Assembly: GCA_944324075.1 (NCBI GenBank)
Contig: CALUUZ010000010.1
Coordinates: forward strand, 1 to 64,000
Source of the DNA: Candidatus Mailhella excrementigallinarum
GTDB lineage: Bacteria > Desulfobacterota > Desulfovibrionia > Desulfovibrionales > Desulfovibrionaceae
Length of the DNA stretch: 64,000 nucleotides
Direction of reading: 5' to 3'
Shown piece by piece: positions 45,114 through 54,010 of this stretch (position 1 is its first letter; the number at the start of each line of letters is the position of its first letter). The translations under genes and the position numbers were made by a program. The notes beneath the pieces are model-generated. The model did not search any database and was not told the DNA's origin. It saw nothing but the letters and a program-made list of their open reading frames with translations.

Positions 45114-45953
45114 CTACTTGTCCAGCGGGATATACCCGGAGGATGCGATAAACTTCTTGCCGTCAGGGGAATAGATATAGTCGATGAACAGTTTTGTCAG
45201 TCCCTGCGGCTCTCCCTTCGTATTCATATACAGAAGGCGCGTCACATTGTAGGAACCATCGGAAGCGTTTTCCTGCGAGGGAATCATCCCGTCAAGCGTG
45301 ATCCCCTTGATGCTGGAATCAAGATGCCCGATTCCCACATAGCCGATGGCGTTTCTGTCGCCGGCGACCGTAGTCTTCATGGAACCATTGGAGTTGACCA
45401 CGTTGGCCCCCTGCATGGCCGTCCCCTTGTCGAGGGCGCGCTCCTCAAAGGTTTCTCTCGTGCCGCTGCCGTCTTCGCGCACATACAGGGAAATGGCCGC
45501 GTCTTCTCCGCCCAGTTCCTTCCAGTTGACGATTCTGCCCGCGAACACGTCCTTGAGCTGCTGTTTGCTCATGGCTGAAACCGGGTTGCCGGGGTTGACC
45601 ACGACGGCCACCCCGTCAATGGCGAAGGGAAATGTTCTGAGCCCGTACTTTTCGATTTCGGACGCCTTGAGAGCACGTCCTGTATTGCCGATCTGGACGA
45701 GCCCTTCACCCACTTTCTGGACGCCGACTCCCGATCCGCCCCCCGCGACGGTGATGCGGATGCCGGGATTGCTTTCCATAATGGCCTGGGCAGCCTTTTT
45801 CATCACCGGGATATGAGCGGTTCCGCCCGCGATATCCAAAGTGCCCTTCTGCCCCTTGAAGGCATCCAGCGCAGTGTCGGAAGCGGCCTGAGCGGTCGCG
45901 GCCAGAGATGCCCCGACCAGCAGCGCGGCCAGGGGGGAAATCAGACGTTTCAT
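45114..45953 (-). CDS. pstS: Phosphate-binding periplasmic protein PstS
   Basis: A 279-residue substrate-binding protein with a signal peptide (MKRLISPLAALLVGASLAATAQA, given in parts) cleaved after AQA. The ligand-binding features of PstS are visible: GGTAHIP-type Ser/Thr loop near residue 40, GGGSGVGVQKVGEG near residue 75, and REDGSGTRETFE near residue 165. It delivers phosphate to PstCA. ATG 45953 sits at the signal-peptide start. No signal for a Pho-box regulator was found with confidence. Confidence 0.9.
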   Translation of the reverse strand: MKRLISPLAALLVGASLAATAQAASDTALDAFKGQKGTLDIAGGTAHIPVMKKAAQAIMESNPGIRITVAGGGSGVGVQKVGEGLVQIGNTGRALKASEIEKYGLRTFPFAIDGVAVVVNPGNPVSAMSKQQLKDVFAGRIVNWKELGGEDAAISLYVREDGSGTRETFEERALDKGTAMQGANVVNSNGSMKTTVAGDRNAIGYVGIGHLDSSIKGITLDGMIPSQENASDGSYNVTRLLYMNTKGEPQGLTKLFIDYIYSPDGKKFIASSGYIPLDK

Positions 45954-46266
45954 GCTAACAGCTCCTTGCAGGTGGAAGTTTTGACGGCACACCCCGTCCG
46001 GGCCTTCTTCATGCCAGGCTCTGCCTGGCCTCGGGCATGAAGCCCCTTCGCACATGCGAAACGGGCGGCAAATGCAGAAAAATTACTTCCGCCTCTGCAG
46101 ATCGTCAAGCGGGAGAAAGCCCTTGGACTAATCTTTTCCGGCTTTGGTACGACAGAGAAATATATCTTCACAAAACTCCCGTTATGCGCGCCTCTTCTCC
46201 AGCCTTCCGACGGAAACACACGGCGTTTCTTCCGGGCAGAAAGATACCGCCAACGCAGGGAGATCC

Positions 46267-46844
46267 GTGGAAAACGCCGATGACGCAAACTTTTCCGCCG
46301 CCGGTCTGGACAAAGCCGATTGATTTTTCCAGTCCCGTATGTTCAGGGAACGGACAAGGCGTCTTCCGCATGGGCAGTTATACCGCACAAGGTACTCTGG
46401 CGACATTGTCGGGAGAGGAACAGAACGACGGAGTCTTCAGCATGGGCGACGGATCCAGTCTGGCTGGCGGAAACGGGGACGATTTGCTCAAGGTAGTGCG
46501 GGACGTGCTGCACAGAGCTGACATTTCGGAAGGGCTGGGCATGAACGCGGCAAGGACTGCTCGGCTTTGAAAAAGGCCAGTCTGTTCCTCTTGATGGAGG
46601 AGACGGAAATGATGCTCTGATCTCGGAGGTCAAGCTTCGCAACGCACGTGCCAGCGGAGGAAGCGGCGATGACGTCTTCGAGCTCGGCACGCTTGTCAAA
46701 AGCGCTCTTGATGCCGGCACAGGCAGCGATTTCATTTCCGTCGATGTCGCCAGCAGTTCCACCCTCAAGGGAGGGGAAGGAGATGACGCCTTTTTCGTGG
46801 GCACGGAATTCCCCTTGCCGGAGGAAAGCACCAACAGTACGAAG
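46267..46844 (+). pseudogene. Broken RTX-like glycine/aspartate repeat protein
   Basis: Fragments in shifted frames encode RTX-type nonapeptide repeats: GGNGDDLLK in one frame (about 46468-46492) and then, in another frame, GGDGNDALI, GGSGDDVFELG, GTGSDFISV and GGEGDDAFFVG (about 46596-46800). A third frame from GTG 46267 reads VENADDANFSAAGLDKAD and then stops. Together they are consistent with a calcium-binding adhesin or hemolysin-type protein broken by at least two frameshifts. No type I secretion gene is nearby. It is not expected to be functional. Confidence 0.6.
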
Positions 46845-46989
46845 CGGCTTTGCGCCATGCGGAAGAAGCGCTGCGCGCCTGACCTGTTTCCGGGCATGCC
46901 CCCGCAGGAACACTTTGGAAAGGGCATACTGGTCACGGTATCACAGATCCGCCGAACACTGTTTCAGCCCGGCGGATGCGTGAATGACT

Positions 46990-48231
46990 CTATCTGTCTT
47001 TTGCTGCCAGTTCCAGAATCTTGAGCGTCATTTCCAGAGACTTGAGAAACGAGGGTATGGGTAAGAATTCCGCAAAGGAATGGAAGTTCAGCCCCCCCGT
47101 GAAGTAGTTGGGGGTCACCAGGCCGCGGGCGGAGAGCGCCGATCCGTCGGTGCCGCCGCGCATGGCAATGGTATTGGGCGTAATCCCCAGAGCCCTCACG
47201 GCTTCGTACATGAGCGCAATGGGGTAGCGATCACTTTCTCCCAGCGTATTGCTGATGTTGCCGTAAACGTCTTCCGCCTTCCAGTCAATCCTCGCCCCCG
47301 GGTGGCGCGCGCGAACGTACTCCACCACTTTTCCCACATATGCCTTGCGAGCTTCATAGCGTTCCCTGTCAAAGTCGCGGATATGCATACGCAGGGTGGC
47401 ATGAGCGGGATTGGATTCCATTCCGACGAACCACCAGTAGCCCTCCTTGCCCTCGGTATGCTCGGGCGTCTGCGCGCGATCGAACCCGGCCATGATATCC
47501 GCCGCCACAAGCAGCGGATTGACCAGCACGTTCTTGGCCGACATGGGGTGCGCCGTCACGCCGTCAATCTCGAAGATCACGGAGCCGGCATTGAAAGTTT
47601 CATACACCAGTTCCCCCACCGCACAACAGTCGATAGTGTATGCGAAATCAACGTCAAAACGTTCCAGATCAAGCAGCTTGGAACCCCACAGTCCGATTTC
47701 TTCATCCGGCACGAACGCAACCCTGATTTCCCCATGCGCGGGACGCTCCGAGGTCATGATTTCCAGCATTGTCATGATATTGGCAATGGCGGCCTTGTTA
47801 TCCGCACCGAGTACGCTGGTTCCGTCGGTGAAAATGATCTCCTGCCCCTTGTAGGGCAGGAGTTCGGGATGCTCCGCCACCCGCAGCCAGATATCCCGCT
47901 CCGGATTGAGGCAGACATCCCCGCCGTCAAAACGCTGTATCCGGGGATGTACTTCCGGTGAAAGCGCCACATCCACCGTATCCAGGTGGGCGACAAAGCC
48001 GATGCGGGGAACTCCACGCATGGTGGCCGGCAGGACGGCCGTCACAATGGCGTGCTCATCAACATGGACATTCTCAAGCCCCATGTCTTCCAGCTCTCCA
48101 GACAGCATACGGGCCAGCTCAAGCTGCCCCGGCGTGCTGGGCACCTGTCCGGCTGATCCGTCACTCTGGGTATTGACGGCCGCATAGCGCAGAAAACGTT
48201 CCGTCAGCATGTGCGCATAGTTCTGACTCAT
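46990..48231 (-). CDS. pepT: Peptidase T (tripeptide aminopeptidase)
   Basis: A 413-residue M20 zinc peptidase that releases the N-terminal residue from tripeptides. The metal-binding motifs are in place: HLDTVD near residue 83, TDGTSVLGADNKAAIA near residue 135 with the second Asp, and PDEEIG near residue 180. The C-terminal HxxxxxG-type FAE/FH motif NFHSFAEF is present. It is preceded by a dicarboxylate/AbgT-type transporter gene 18 bases upstream, suggesting co-expression for peptide or peptide-like use. Confidence 0.94.
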   Translation of the reverse strand: MSQNYAHMLTERFLRYAAVNTQSDGSAGQVPSTPGQLELARMLSGELEDMGLENVHVDEHAIVTAVLPATMRGVPRIGFVAHLDTVDVALSPEVHPRIQRFDGGDVCLNPERDIWLRVAEHPELLPYKGQEIIFTDGTSVLGADNKAAIANIMTMLEIMTSERPAHGEIRVAFVPDEEIGLWGSKLLDLERFDVDFAYTIDCCAVGELVYETFNAGSVIFEIDGVTAHPMSAKNVLVNPLLVAADIMAGFDRAQTPEHTEGKEGYWWFVGMESNPAHATLRMHIRDFDRERYEARKAYVGKVVEYVRARHPGARIDWKAEDVYGNISNTLGESDRYPIALMYEAVRALGITPNTIAMRGGTDGSALSARGLVTPNYFTGGLNFHSFAEFLPIPSFLKSLEMTLKILELAAKDR

Positions 48232-48249
48232 GACAACTCCCGAAAAAAA

Positions 48250-49812
48250 TCAATGGGCTGGAGGATACACATAGCCGCTGTCGAAACCGAGCGGAATGCC
48301 GATCCCCCAGTAGGCATACAGAACAACTGTCAGCACCAGCAGAAGCGCCAGCGTATAGGGCAGCATCATCGAGCACAGCGTCCCGACCCCCGCGGCCTTC
48401 GCATATTTCTGGCAGTACATGATGAGCAGCGGATAAAAGGGAAACAGAGGTGTGGAAACATTCACGGCGGAATCACTCACCCGGAAGGCGGCCTGCGTCA
48501 GTTCGGGAGAGATGCCCAGCATCATCAGCATAGGCACGAAGATGGTGGACAGAATAGCCCACTTGGAGGTGGCCGATGTGATGAAAATATTCAGAAAGCC
48601 GGTCAGCAGAATAATCCCGAACAGAGTGAATCCTGAAGGCATGGCCAGAGATTTCAGAAATTCCGCACCCGCGATGGCCAGCAGCGTGCCGAGATTGGAT
48701 GTTCCGAACACATAAAGGAACTGTGCCGCGAAAAAGGCGAACACCAGGAAGGAAAGCAGCATTTTCAGCACATTTTCCATTGACCTGATGACCGCTGTGG
48801 AATCGCTGAATGTTTTCGCGGCAAAACCGTATGCCAGACCGGGCACAGCGAAAAACAGAAAGAGCAGCGGCACAATGGCCTGCATGACCGGAGCCTGGGG
48901 GCTGGTCAGACTGCCGTCCGGAGCGCGAAACAGGGAATTTTCCGGCCAGCAGAGCGCAGCCAGAGTGAGACCGAACACGGCCCATGCCAGACAGGCGCGG
49001 CGGAAGGCCCTGTTTTCGATATCGCTGACGGGATGCAGCTGGAGTTCCGGGTTGTTTTCCAGACCTTCGTCCAGCGGCATGGTCATTTTCAGACGGGGTT
49101 CGACAATTCTGTCGGTTATGAACCAGCAGGCCGCAATGACGAAAAACGTGCCTCCCACGGCAAAGAAATAATTGCACAGCACATTGACCGAATAGCCGGG
49201 GTCTATGCTGCGCGCAGCCGCCTGGGTGAAGCTCTGCATCACGGGATCGATGATTGAAGGAGTATAGCTGGCGGTGAAGCCGCCCGCAAGTCCGGCAAAG
49301 GAACAGGCGATGCCGGCCAGGGGATGACGGCCGCTGGCATAGAACATCAGGGCGGAAACGGGCATCAGCACCACATAGGCCGAATCGGACACAATATGGC
49401 AGAGGATGGAAACCATAATGACCGCGGGAGTCAGCGCACGGGAAGGAATGATGCCGAGCAGTTTTTTCAGCAGAACATGAATGAATCCGCTGCCTTCCGC
49501 GATGCCTATGCCCATCGTGGCCACAATGGTCATGCCGAGCGGCGGGAAGTTCATGAAGTTTCTGACTGACGACACCAGCAGTTCGACCAGTCTCGGCCCG
49601 GACAGCATGTTCAGCACCTGAATTGTCTCGCCCGTATTCGGATGTCTGTAGTGAAACGTGACAAAAGAAAGAGCAAAGGAAAGCAGGCAGATGAAAACCA
49701 GCGCATAAATAAACAGCATGGTGATGTGAGGCAGTCTGTTGCCTGCCTTTTCCACCATGTTCAGAAACCGGTTCACGGCACCCACGCCCGACCTGTCGTC
49801 ATTCTCGTGCAT
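48250..49812 (-). CDS. AbgT family transporter
   Basis: A 520-residue membrane protein with about eleven to thirteen helices. The AbgT signature region includes GMTIVATMGIGIAEGSGF near residue 97, VSDSAYVVLMPVSALMFY near residue 145 and SDSAVNVSTPLFPFYPLLIMY near the C-terminus. The best-known member imports p-aminobenzoyl-glutamate; others export sulfonamides. The adjacent pepT suggests a peptide-like substrate, which is inference. Confidence 0.9.
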   Translation of the reverse strand: MHENDDRSGVGAVNRFLNMVEKAGNRLPHITMLFIYALVFICLLSFALSFVTFHYRHPNTGETIQVLNMLSGPRLVELLVSSVRNFMNFPPLGMTIVATMGIGIAEGSGFIHVLLKKLLGIIPSRALTPAVIMVSILCHIVSDSAYVVLMPVSALMFYASGRHPLAGIACSFAGLAGGFTASYTPSIIDPVMQSFTQAAARSIDPGYSVNVLCNYFFAVGGTFFVIAACWFITDRIVEPRLKMTMPLDEGLENNPELQLHPVSDIENRAFRRACLAWAVFGLTLAALCWPENSLFRAPDGSLTSPQAPVMQAIVPLLFLFFAVPGLAYGFAAKTFSDSTAVIRSMENVLKMLLSFLVFAFFAAQFLYVFGTSNLGTLLAIAGAEFLKSLAMPSGFTLFGIILLTGFLNIFITSATSKWAILSTIFVPMLMMLGISPELTQAAFRVSDSAVNVSTPLFPFYPLLIMYCQKYAKAAGVGTLCSMMLPYTLALLLVLTVVLYAYWGIGIPLGFDSGYVYPPAH

Positions 49813-49986
49813 GTGGAACTCCCCTGAAGATATATTGCCGAACGCATTTCCGGAAAACGGAATGCGGACGCACTGTCATACGGCAAGGACCGTTCCCTCG
49901 CAAGACATTTCGCGCAGAGGCCACAAAACACGGGACACGCAGCCGATGCGCCCGCGCGCCCCGTGCAGCATGCGGACTCCCGTTTC

Positions 49987-52239
49987 TCACTCGTCGTCGG
50001 ATGAACCGCGCGCCACTTCCACCACCCCCGAAATGCCGCGCAGCTTTTCAATAGTCTGATACAGCTGCACGGCATCCCTGACCTCTACGGTAAAATCCAT
50101 TTCCGCACGCCCGTCCACCATGGAATAGACCTGGAGCGTATCAATATTGATATCCTGTTCAAAGAGCGTCCTGCTGAGCCGGGCGAGCAGCCCCTTCTCA
50201 TTCCTGCCGATAAGGTGGATTTTTGCGGGGAACGGCTTGCTTTCCTGGTTGTTCCAACTGACTGAAATCAGCCGTTCCGGCTCCAGATTCTGCATGTTGG
50301 GGCAGTCAAGGGTGTGGATGATCACCCCGCGCCCCCTGCTGATGAACCCGACCACGGCATCGCCGGGAACCGGATTGCAGCAGCGCGCGAAGTGGATAAG
50401 CGTATCGTCCAGCCCCTGAATCGTGATCCCTTCCGATACCTTTCTGGAAGGAGTATCCCTGGGCACGGGGGCAATGGGAGCTTCCTCCTCCTGCGGCCGG
50501 GTCAAGGTGATAAAACGATTGAGCACCTTGCGCGGAGTCAGACGCGCATAGCCCACCGCGGCATAAAGATCATCCAGGGAGTTCAGTGAATATTCCGGCA
50601 ACAGCAGCTGCAGTGTGCCGTCCTTGGCGGCCTTTCCCGCATTGACTCCCAGCTTGCGCCCTTCCTTCTCCAGCATGTCCTTGCCAAGCTCGATGGCCCG
50701 CGTACGTTCTTCGGTGCGGATATAGTGCTGGATACGGCTGCGGGCCTTGGCCGTCTTGACCAGCTTGAGCCAGTCCCGGCTGGGCAGACGGTTCTTGTCG
50801 GTGATGATCTCCACCGTGTCGCCGCTCTTGAGAGGAGTGGACAGGGGCATCAGTTTGCCGTTGATTTTCGCTCCCACACAATGCGACCCGATGTCGGAAT
50901 GGATGAGAAAGGCGAAATCCAGCGGGGTCGCTCCTTCGGGAAGCTGTTTGACGGCGCCGCGCGGAGTGAAGACATATACTTCGTCCTTGAACAGATCCAT
51001 GCGCAAGGACTGCATGAACTCGCGGGAATCCGTCTCGTCGCGCTGGCGATCGAGCAGATCCCGCAGCCATTCAAACTGCGGCATGTCCCGCATGTTCATG
51101 GCATGATGGCGCTCCTTGTACATCCAGTGAGAGGCTACGCCGTGTTCAGCGAGATTATTCATCTCTTCCGTGCGGATCTGGATTTCCACCCGTTCACCTT
51201 CAGGTCCTATGACCGTGCTGTGCAGGCTCTGATACCCGTTGGCCTTGGGCATGGAAATATAATCCTTGAAACGTCCGGGCACAGGTTTCCATAGGGCATG
51301 CACAAGACCCAGCACGGCATAACAGTCCCGCAGCTCGCCCACGATCACACGAAAGGCGATGATATCGTGCATTTCATCCAGAGTGGTGCCCTGCTGCTGC
51401 ATCTTGCGGTAGATACTGTAAATCTGCTTGATGCGCCCGAATACCCGGCCCTTGATGCCGTTTTCCTCCATGATGCCGCGAATTTTCTCAATAACCCGGG
51501 AGATGAGCTGCCGCTCCTCCATTCTGTTGTCCTCAAGCCAGCTTGTGATATGGGAATACACGTCCGGCTTGAGATAGCGGAAGCTGAGATCCTCCAGCTC
51601 CTGTTTAATCAGATGCAGCCCCAGACGGTTGGCAAGTGGCGCATAGATATCCATCGTCTCGCGGGCGATGGAAACCTGCTTGTGCGGCTTCTGGAACTGG
51701 AGCGTGCGCATGTTGTGCTGACGGTCTGCCAGCTTGACGATGGGCACGCGGATATCATGCGACATGGCCAGGATCATCTTGCGGATATTCTCGGCCTGAG
51801 CCTCTTCCTTGGTGTCAAAGGTCATCTGGCTGATTTTCGTTACGCCGTCGACGATATCCGCCACCTGTTCCCCGAATTCCGCTTCCAGCTCGTCAATGGA
51901 GGCGCTGGTATCCTCCACGGTATCATGCAGCAGTCCGGCCGCCACGGTATGCTCGTCAAAACCCATCTGGGCAAGGGTCAACGCCACCGAGGCGGGATGC
52001 ATCATGTACGGCTCGCCGGAAAGACGCATCTGACCGGCGTGTGCGGCTGCCGCGTAGTCATAGGCTTTGCGGATCATGGCTTCGTTCGCGCCGGGATTGT
52101 GACGCAGCAGCGCGTGGACGATTTCGTCGGCCTGGGGCATGCTGCCGCGCCTGTGGGGCTGAAGCCTTTCCTGCTCAGTGGGGGGATGGACTGATGGCGC
52201 CGGGGAAGGAGTCTGATCCTGAGTGTGAAGATTGCTCAT
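49987..52239 (-). CDS. Bifunctional (p)ppGpp synthetase/hydrolase
   Basis: A 750-residue Rel/SpoT enzyme. The HD hydrolase domain retains His105-Asp106 in HDTVED; the synthetase domain carries MHDIIAFRVIV near residue 285 and RFKDYISMPKANGYQSLH near residue 325, where RFKD is typical of bifunctional enzymes. TGS (VYVFTPRGAVKQLPEGATPLDF) and a C-terminal ACT domain follow. It makes and degrades the stringent-response alarmone. The N-terminal 30 residues are a variable extension. Confidence 0.95.
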   Translation of the reverse strand: MSNLHTQDQTPSPAPSVHPPTEQERLQPHRRGSMPQADEIVHALLRHNPGANEAMIRKAYDYAAAAHAGQMRLSGEPYMMHPASVALTLAQMGFDEHTVAAGLLHDTVEDTSASIDELEAEFGEQVADIVDGVTKISQMTFDTKEEAQAENIRKMILAMSHDIRVPIVKLADRQHNMRTLQFQKPHKQVSIARETMDIYAPLANRLGLHLIKQELEDLSFRYLKPDVYSHITSWLEDNRMEERQLISRVIEKIRGIMEENGIKGRVFGRIKQIYSIYRKMQQQGTTLDEMHDIIAFRVIVGELRDCYAVLGLVHALWKPVPGRFKDYISMPKANGYQSLHSTVIGPEGERVEIQIRTEEMNNLAEHGVASHWMYKERHHAMNMRDMPQFEWLRDLLDRQRDETDSREFMQSLRMDLFKDEVYVFTPRGAVKQLPEGATPLDFAFLIHSDIGSHCVGAKINGKLMPLSTPLKSGDTVEIITDKNRLPSRDWLKLVKTAKARSRIQHYIRTEERTRAIELGKDMLEKEGRKLGVNAGKAAKDGTLQLLLPEYSLNSLDDLYAAVGYARLTPRKVLNRFITLTRPQEEEAPIAPVPRDTPSRKVSEGITIQGLDDTLIHFARCCNPVPGDAVVGFISRGRGVIIHTLDCPNMQNLEPERLISVSWNNQESKPFPAKIHLIGRNEKGLLARLSRTLFEQDINIDTLQVYSMVDGRAEMDFTVEVRDAVQLYQTIEKLRGISGVVEVARGSSDDE

Positions 52240-52249
52240 GCGTCACCTG

Positions 52250-53869
52250 CTATCGTTGCAAAGCCCTGGGAACCCACCAACGATCAAAATTATAGGTGAT
52301 CCCGGCAAGCGCCGGTTCTATGCCGCGGAACCTGGCCTGTACCATGGGCAGGGCATACGGCACGTACAGAAAGAGATAAGGCTGATCCTCGTGCAGGATT
52401 TCCTGAAACCGGTCATACAGGCGCTTCCTCTCCGCCCGATCCGCCGTGGCTCTGGCCTTTTCGAGCAGCTCATCCACCTCGGCGTTGCGGTAGTTCACAA
52501 AATTGAGCCCATTGGCGGAAATGGCGGAAGAGTGCCACACATCAAATATATCAGGATCGTCCAGAATGTTCCACGCCAAAATGAGCGCGTCGAAACGGCC
52601 CGGATGCACAAATTCCTTGAGAAAGGCTGCCCATTCCACGGTGCGTATGGAGGCTCGTACCCCTATGGCCCTGAACTGCTGCTGCAGAATGGTCGCGACC
52701 TTGACCCGTTCTCCGTTGCCCTGGTTGACCAGGATGGTGAAGTGAAACGGCAGGCCGTCCTTGCGCAGCACTCCGTCCGGGCCGGGAGTCCAGCCTGCTT
52801 CCGCCAGCAGCGCCGAAGCCCCGGCGGGATCGAACGGATAGGGACTGAGCGCGTTGTTATAGACCCAGGTGCCCGGCTTGTACGGACCTGTAGTGGGTTC
52901 CCCCATCCCCCATAAAGCCCCCTTGATGACATCATCACGATTCACAGCCATGGACAGGGCCTGCCGCACCCGGCGGTCGCGGAACAGGGGACTTTTCAGA
53001 TTGAAGCCCAGAAAGGTGTATCCGGCGGAAAGATACTTGTATTTCTTCCAGTTCCGTTCCCACTCGGGGCCGACTGTCTGACGCAGGTACTGCTGGGGGG
53101 TCAGGCCGAGAAAGTCGATCCTGCCGGCTCTGGCTTCCAGAAAGATGGTCGAAAGGTCTGGAATAATGCGGTAGACGACCTCGTCAAGACAGGGGCGACC
53201 CTTGAAATACAGTTCGTTGGCCTCCAGGATGATGCGGCTGCCGCTCTCCCACGATTTCAGCCTGAACGGCCCTGCTCCCACCGGATTGCGCGCAAAAGAC
53301 GTTGTAACTATATCCTGCCCTTCCAGAATGTGCCTGGGCAGAATGGGATGCATCCATGTTATGGCCGCGCGGGCATAAGGGGCCGCATAACGCACTTCAA
53401 ACGACAATGATCCGGTCTGGCGGTATTCCTTGATATTGAGAAAATCTGCCGCGTAGGCCGTAGGCGTCTTCGGATCGATCATCAGCTTGTAGGTGAAGGT
53501 CACGTCATCAGCGGTAAGCGGGGCGCCGTCCTGCCACTTCAGCCCTTCCCGCAGCTTGAAGCGCATGAAGCACCCGTCCTCGGAAACTTCCCATTCCTCG
53601 GCGGCAAGCTTCACAATCTGCAGGTTCTTGTCATACTCAAGCGGAGCCGTGTACAGCAGTCCCGCCACTTCCTGCGAGGCGGAATCCGAGGCAAGATAGG
53701 GAATCAGGTTGGATGGCTCCCCGATGCTGCCCATCAGAATGCGGCCGCCGTAAACGGGTTCTCCACCCGACGCGCGGGCAAGTGCGCCTGTCTCCGCAGC
53801 AGGGGAACAGAGAGGAAGAAACAGCAGAAGGAGCAGCATCCCGAGGGAGTGAAAGGAAAAAATATGCAT
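52250..53869 (-). CDS. Peptide ABC transporter substrate-binding protein
   Basis: A 539-residue family-5 extracellular solute-binding protein with a signal peptide (MLLLLLFLPLCSPAAE). Landmarks are GGRILMGSIGEPSNLIPYLA near residue 45, the LREGLKWQDGAPLTADDV motif near residue 110, and QALSMAVNRDDVIKG near residue 305. It probably binds peptides or nickel. No permease or ATPase is adjacent; the dppD-like gene at 21053 is 30 kb away. I chose ATG 53869 at the signal peptide; its ribosome site is weak and a short overlapping ATG (53885) has GGGGGAG ahead. Confidence 0.88.
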   Translation of the reverse strand: MHIFSFHSLGMLLLLLFLPLCSPAAETGALARASGGEPVYGGRILMGSIGEPSNLIPYLASDSASQEVAGLLYTAPLEYDKNLQIVKLAAEEWEVSEDGCFMRFKLREGLKWQDGAPLTADDVTFTYKLMIDPKTPTAYAADFLNIKEYRQTGSLSFEVRYAAPYARAAITWMHPILPRHILEGQDIVTTSFARNPVGAGPFRLKSWESGSRIILEANELYFKGRPCLDEVVYRIIPDLSTIFLEARAGRIDFLGLTPQQYLRQTVGPEWERNWKKYKYLSAGYTFLGFNLKSPLFRDRRVRQALSMAVNRDDVIKGALWGMGEPTTGPYKPGTWVYNNALSPYPFDPAGASALLAEAGWTPGPDGVLRKDGLPFHFTILVNQGNGERVKVATILQQQFRAIGVRASIRTVEWAAFLKEFVHPGRFDALILAWNILDDPDIFDVWHSSAISANGLNFVNYRNAEVDELLEKARATADRAERKRLYDRFQEILHEDQPYLFLYVPYALPMVQARFRGIEPALAGITYNFDRWWVPRALQR

Positions 53870-54010
53870 AAAATGTCCATACCATAGTTCTCCCCCCTTG
53901 AAAACTGCCGCCATGTGTACTAGTGTACGATTATCGTCGTATTTAAGGCCCGCTGATCCGGGAGCCTTTTTATTCATCCGCAACCCTCGCGCAACCTGAG
54001 GTCTTTTGCC

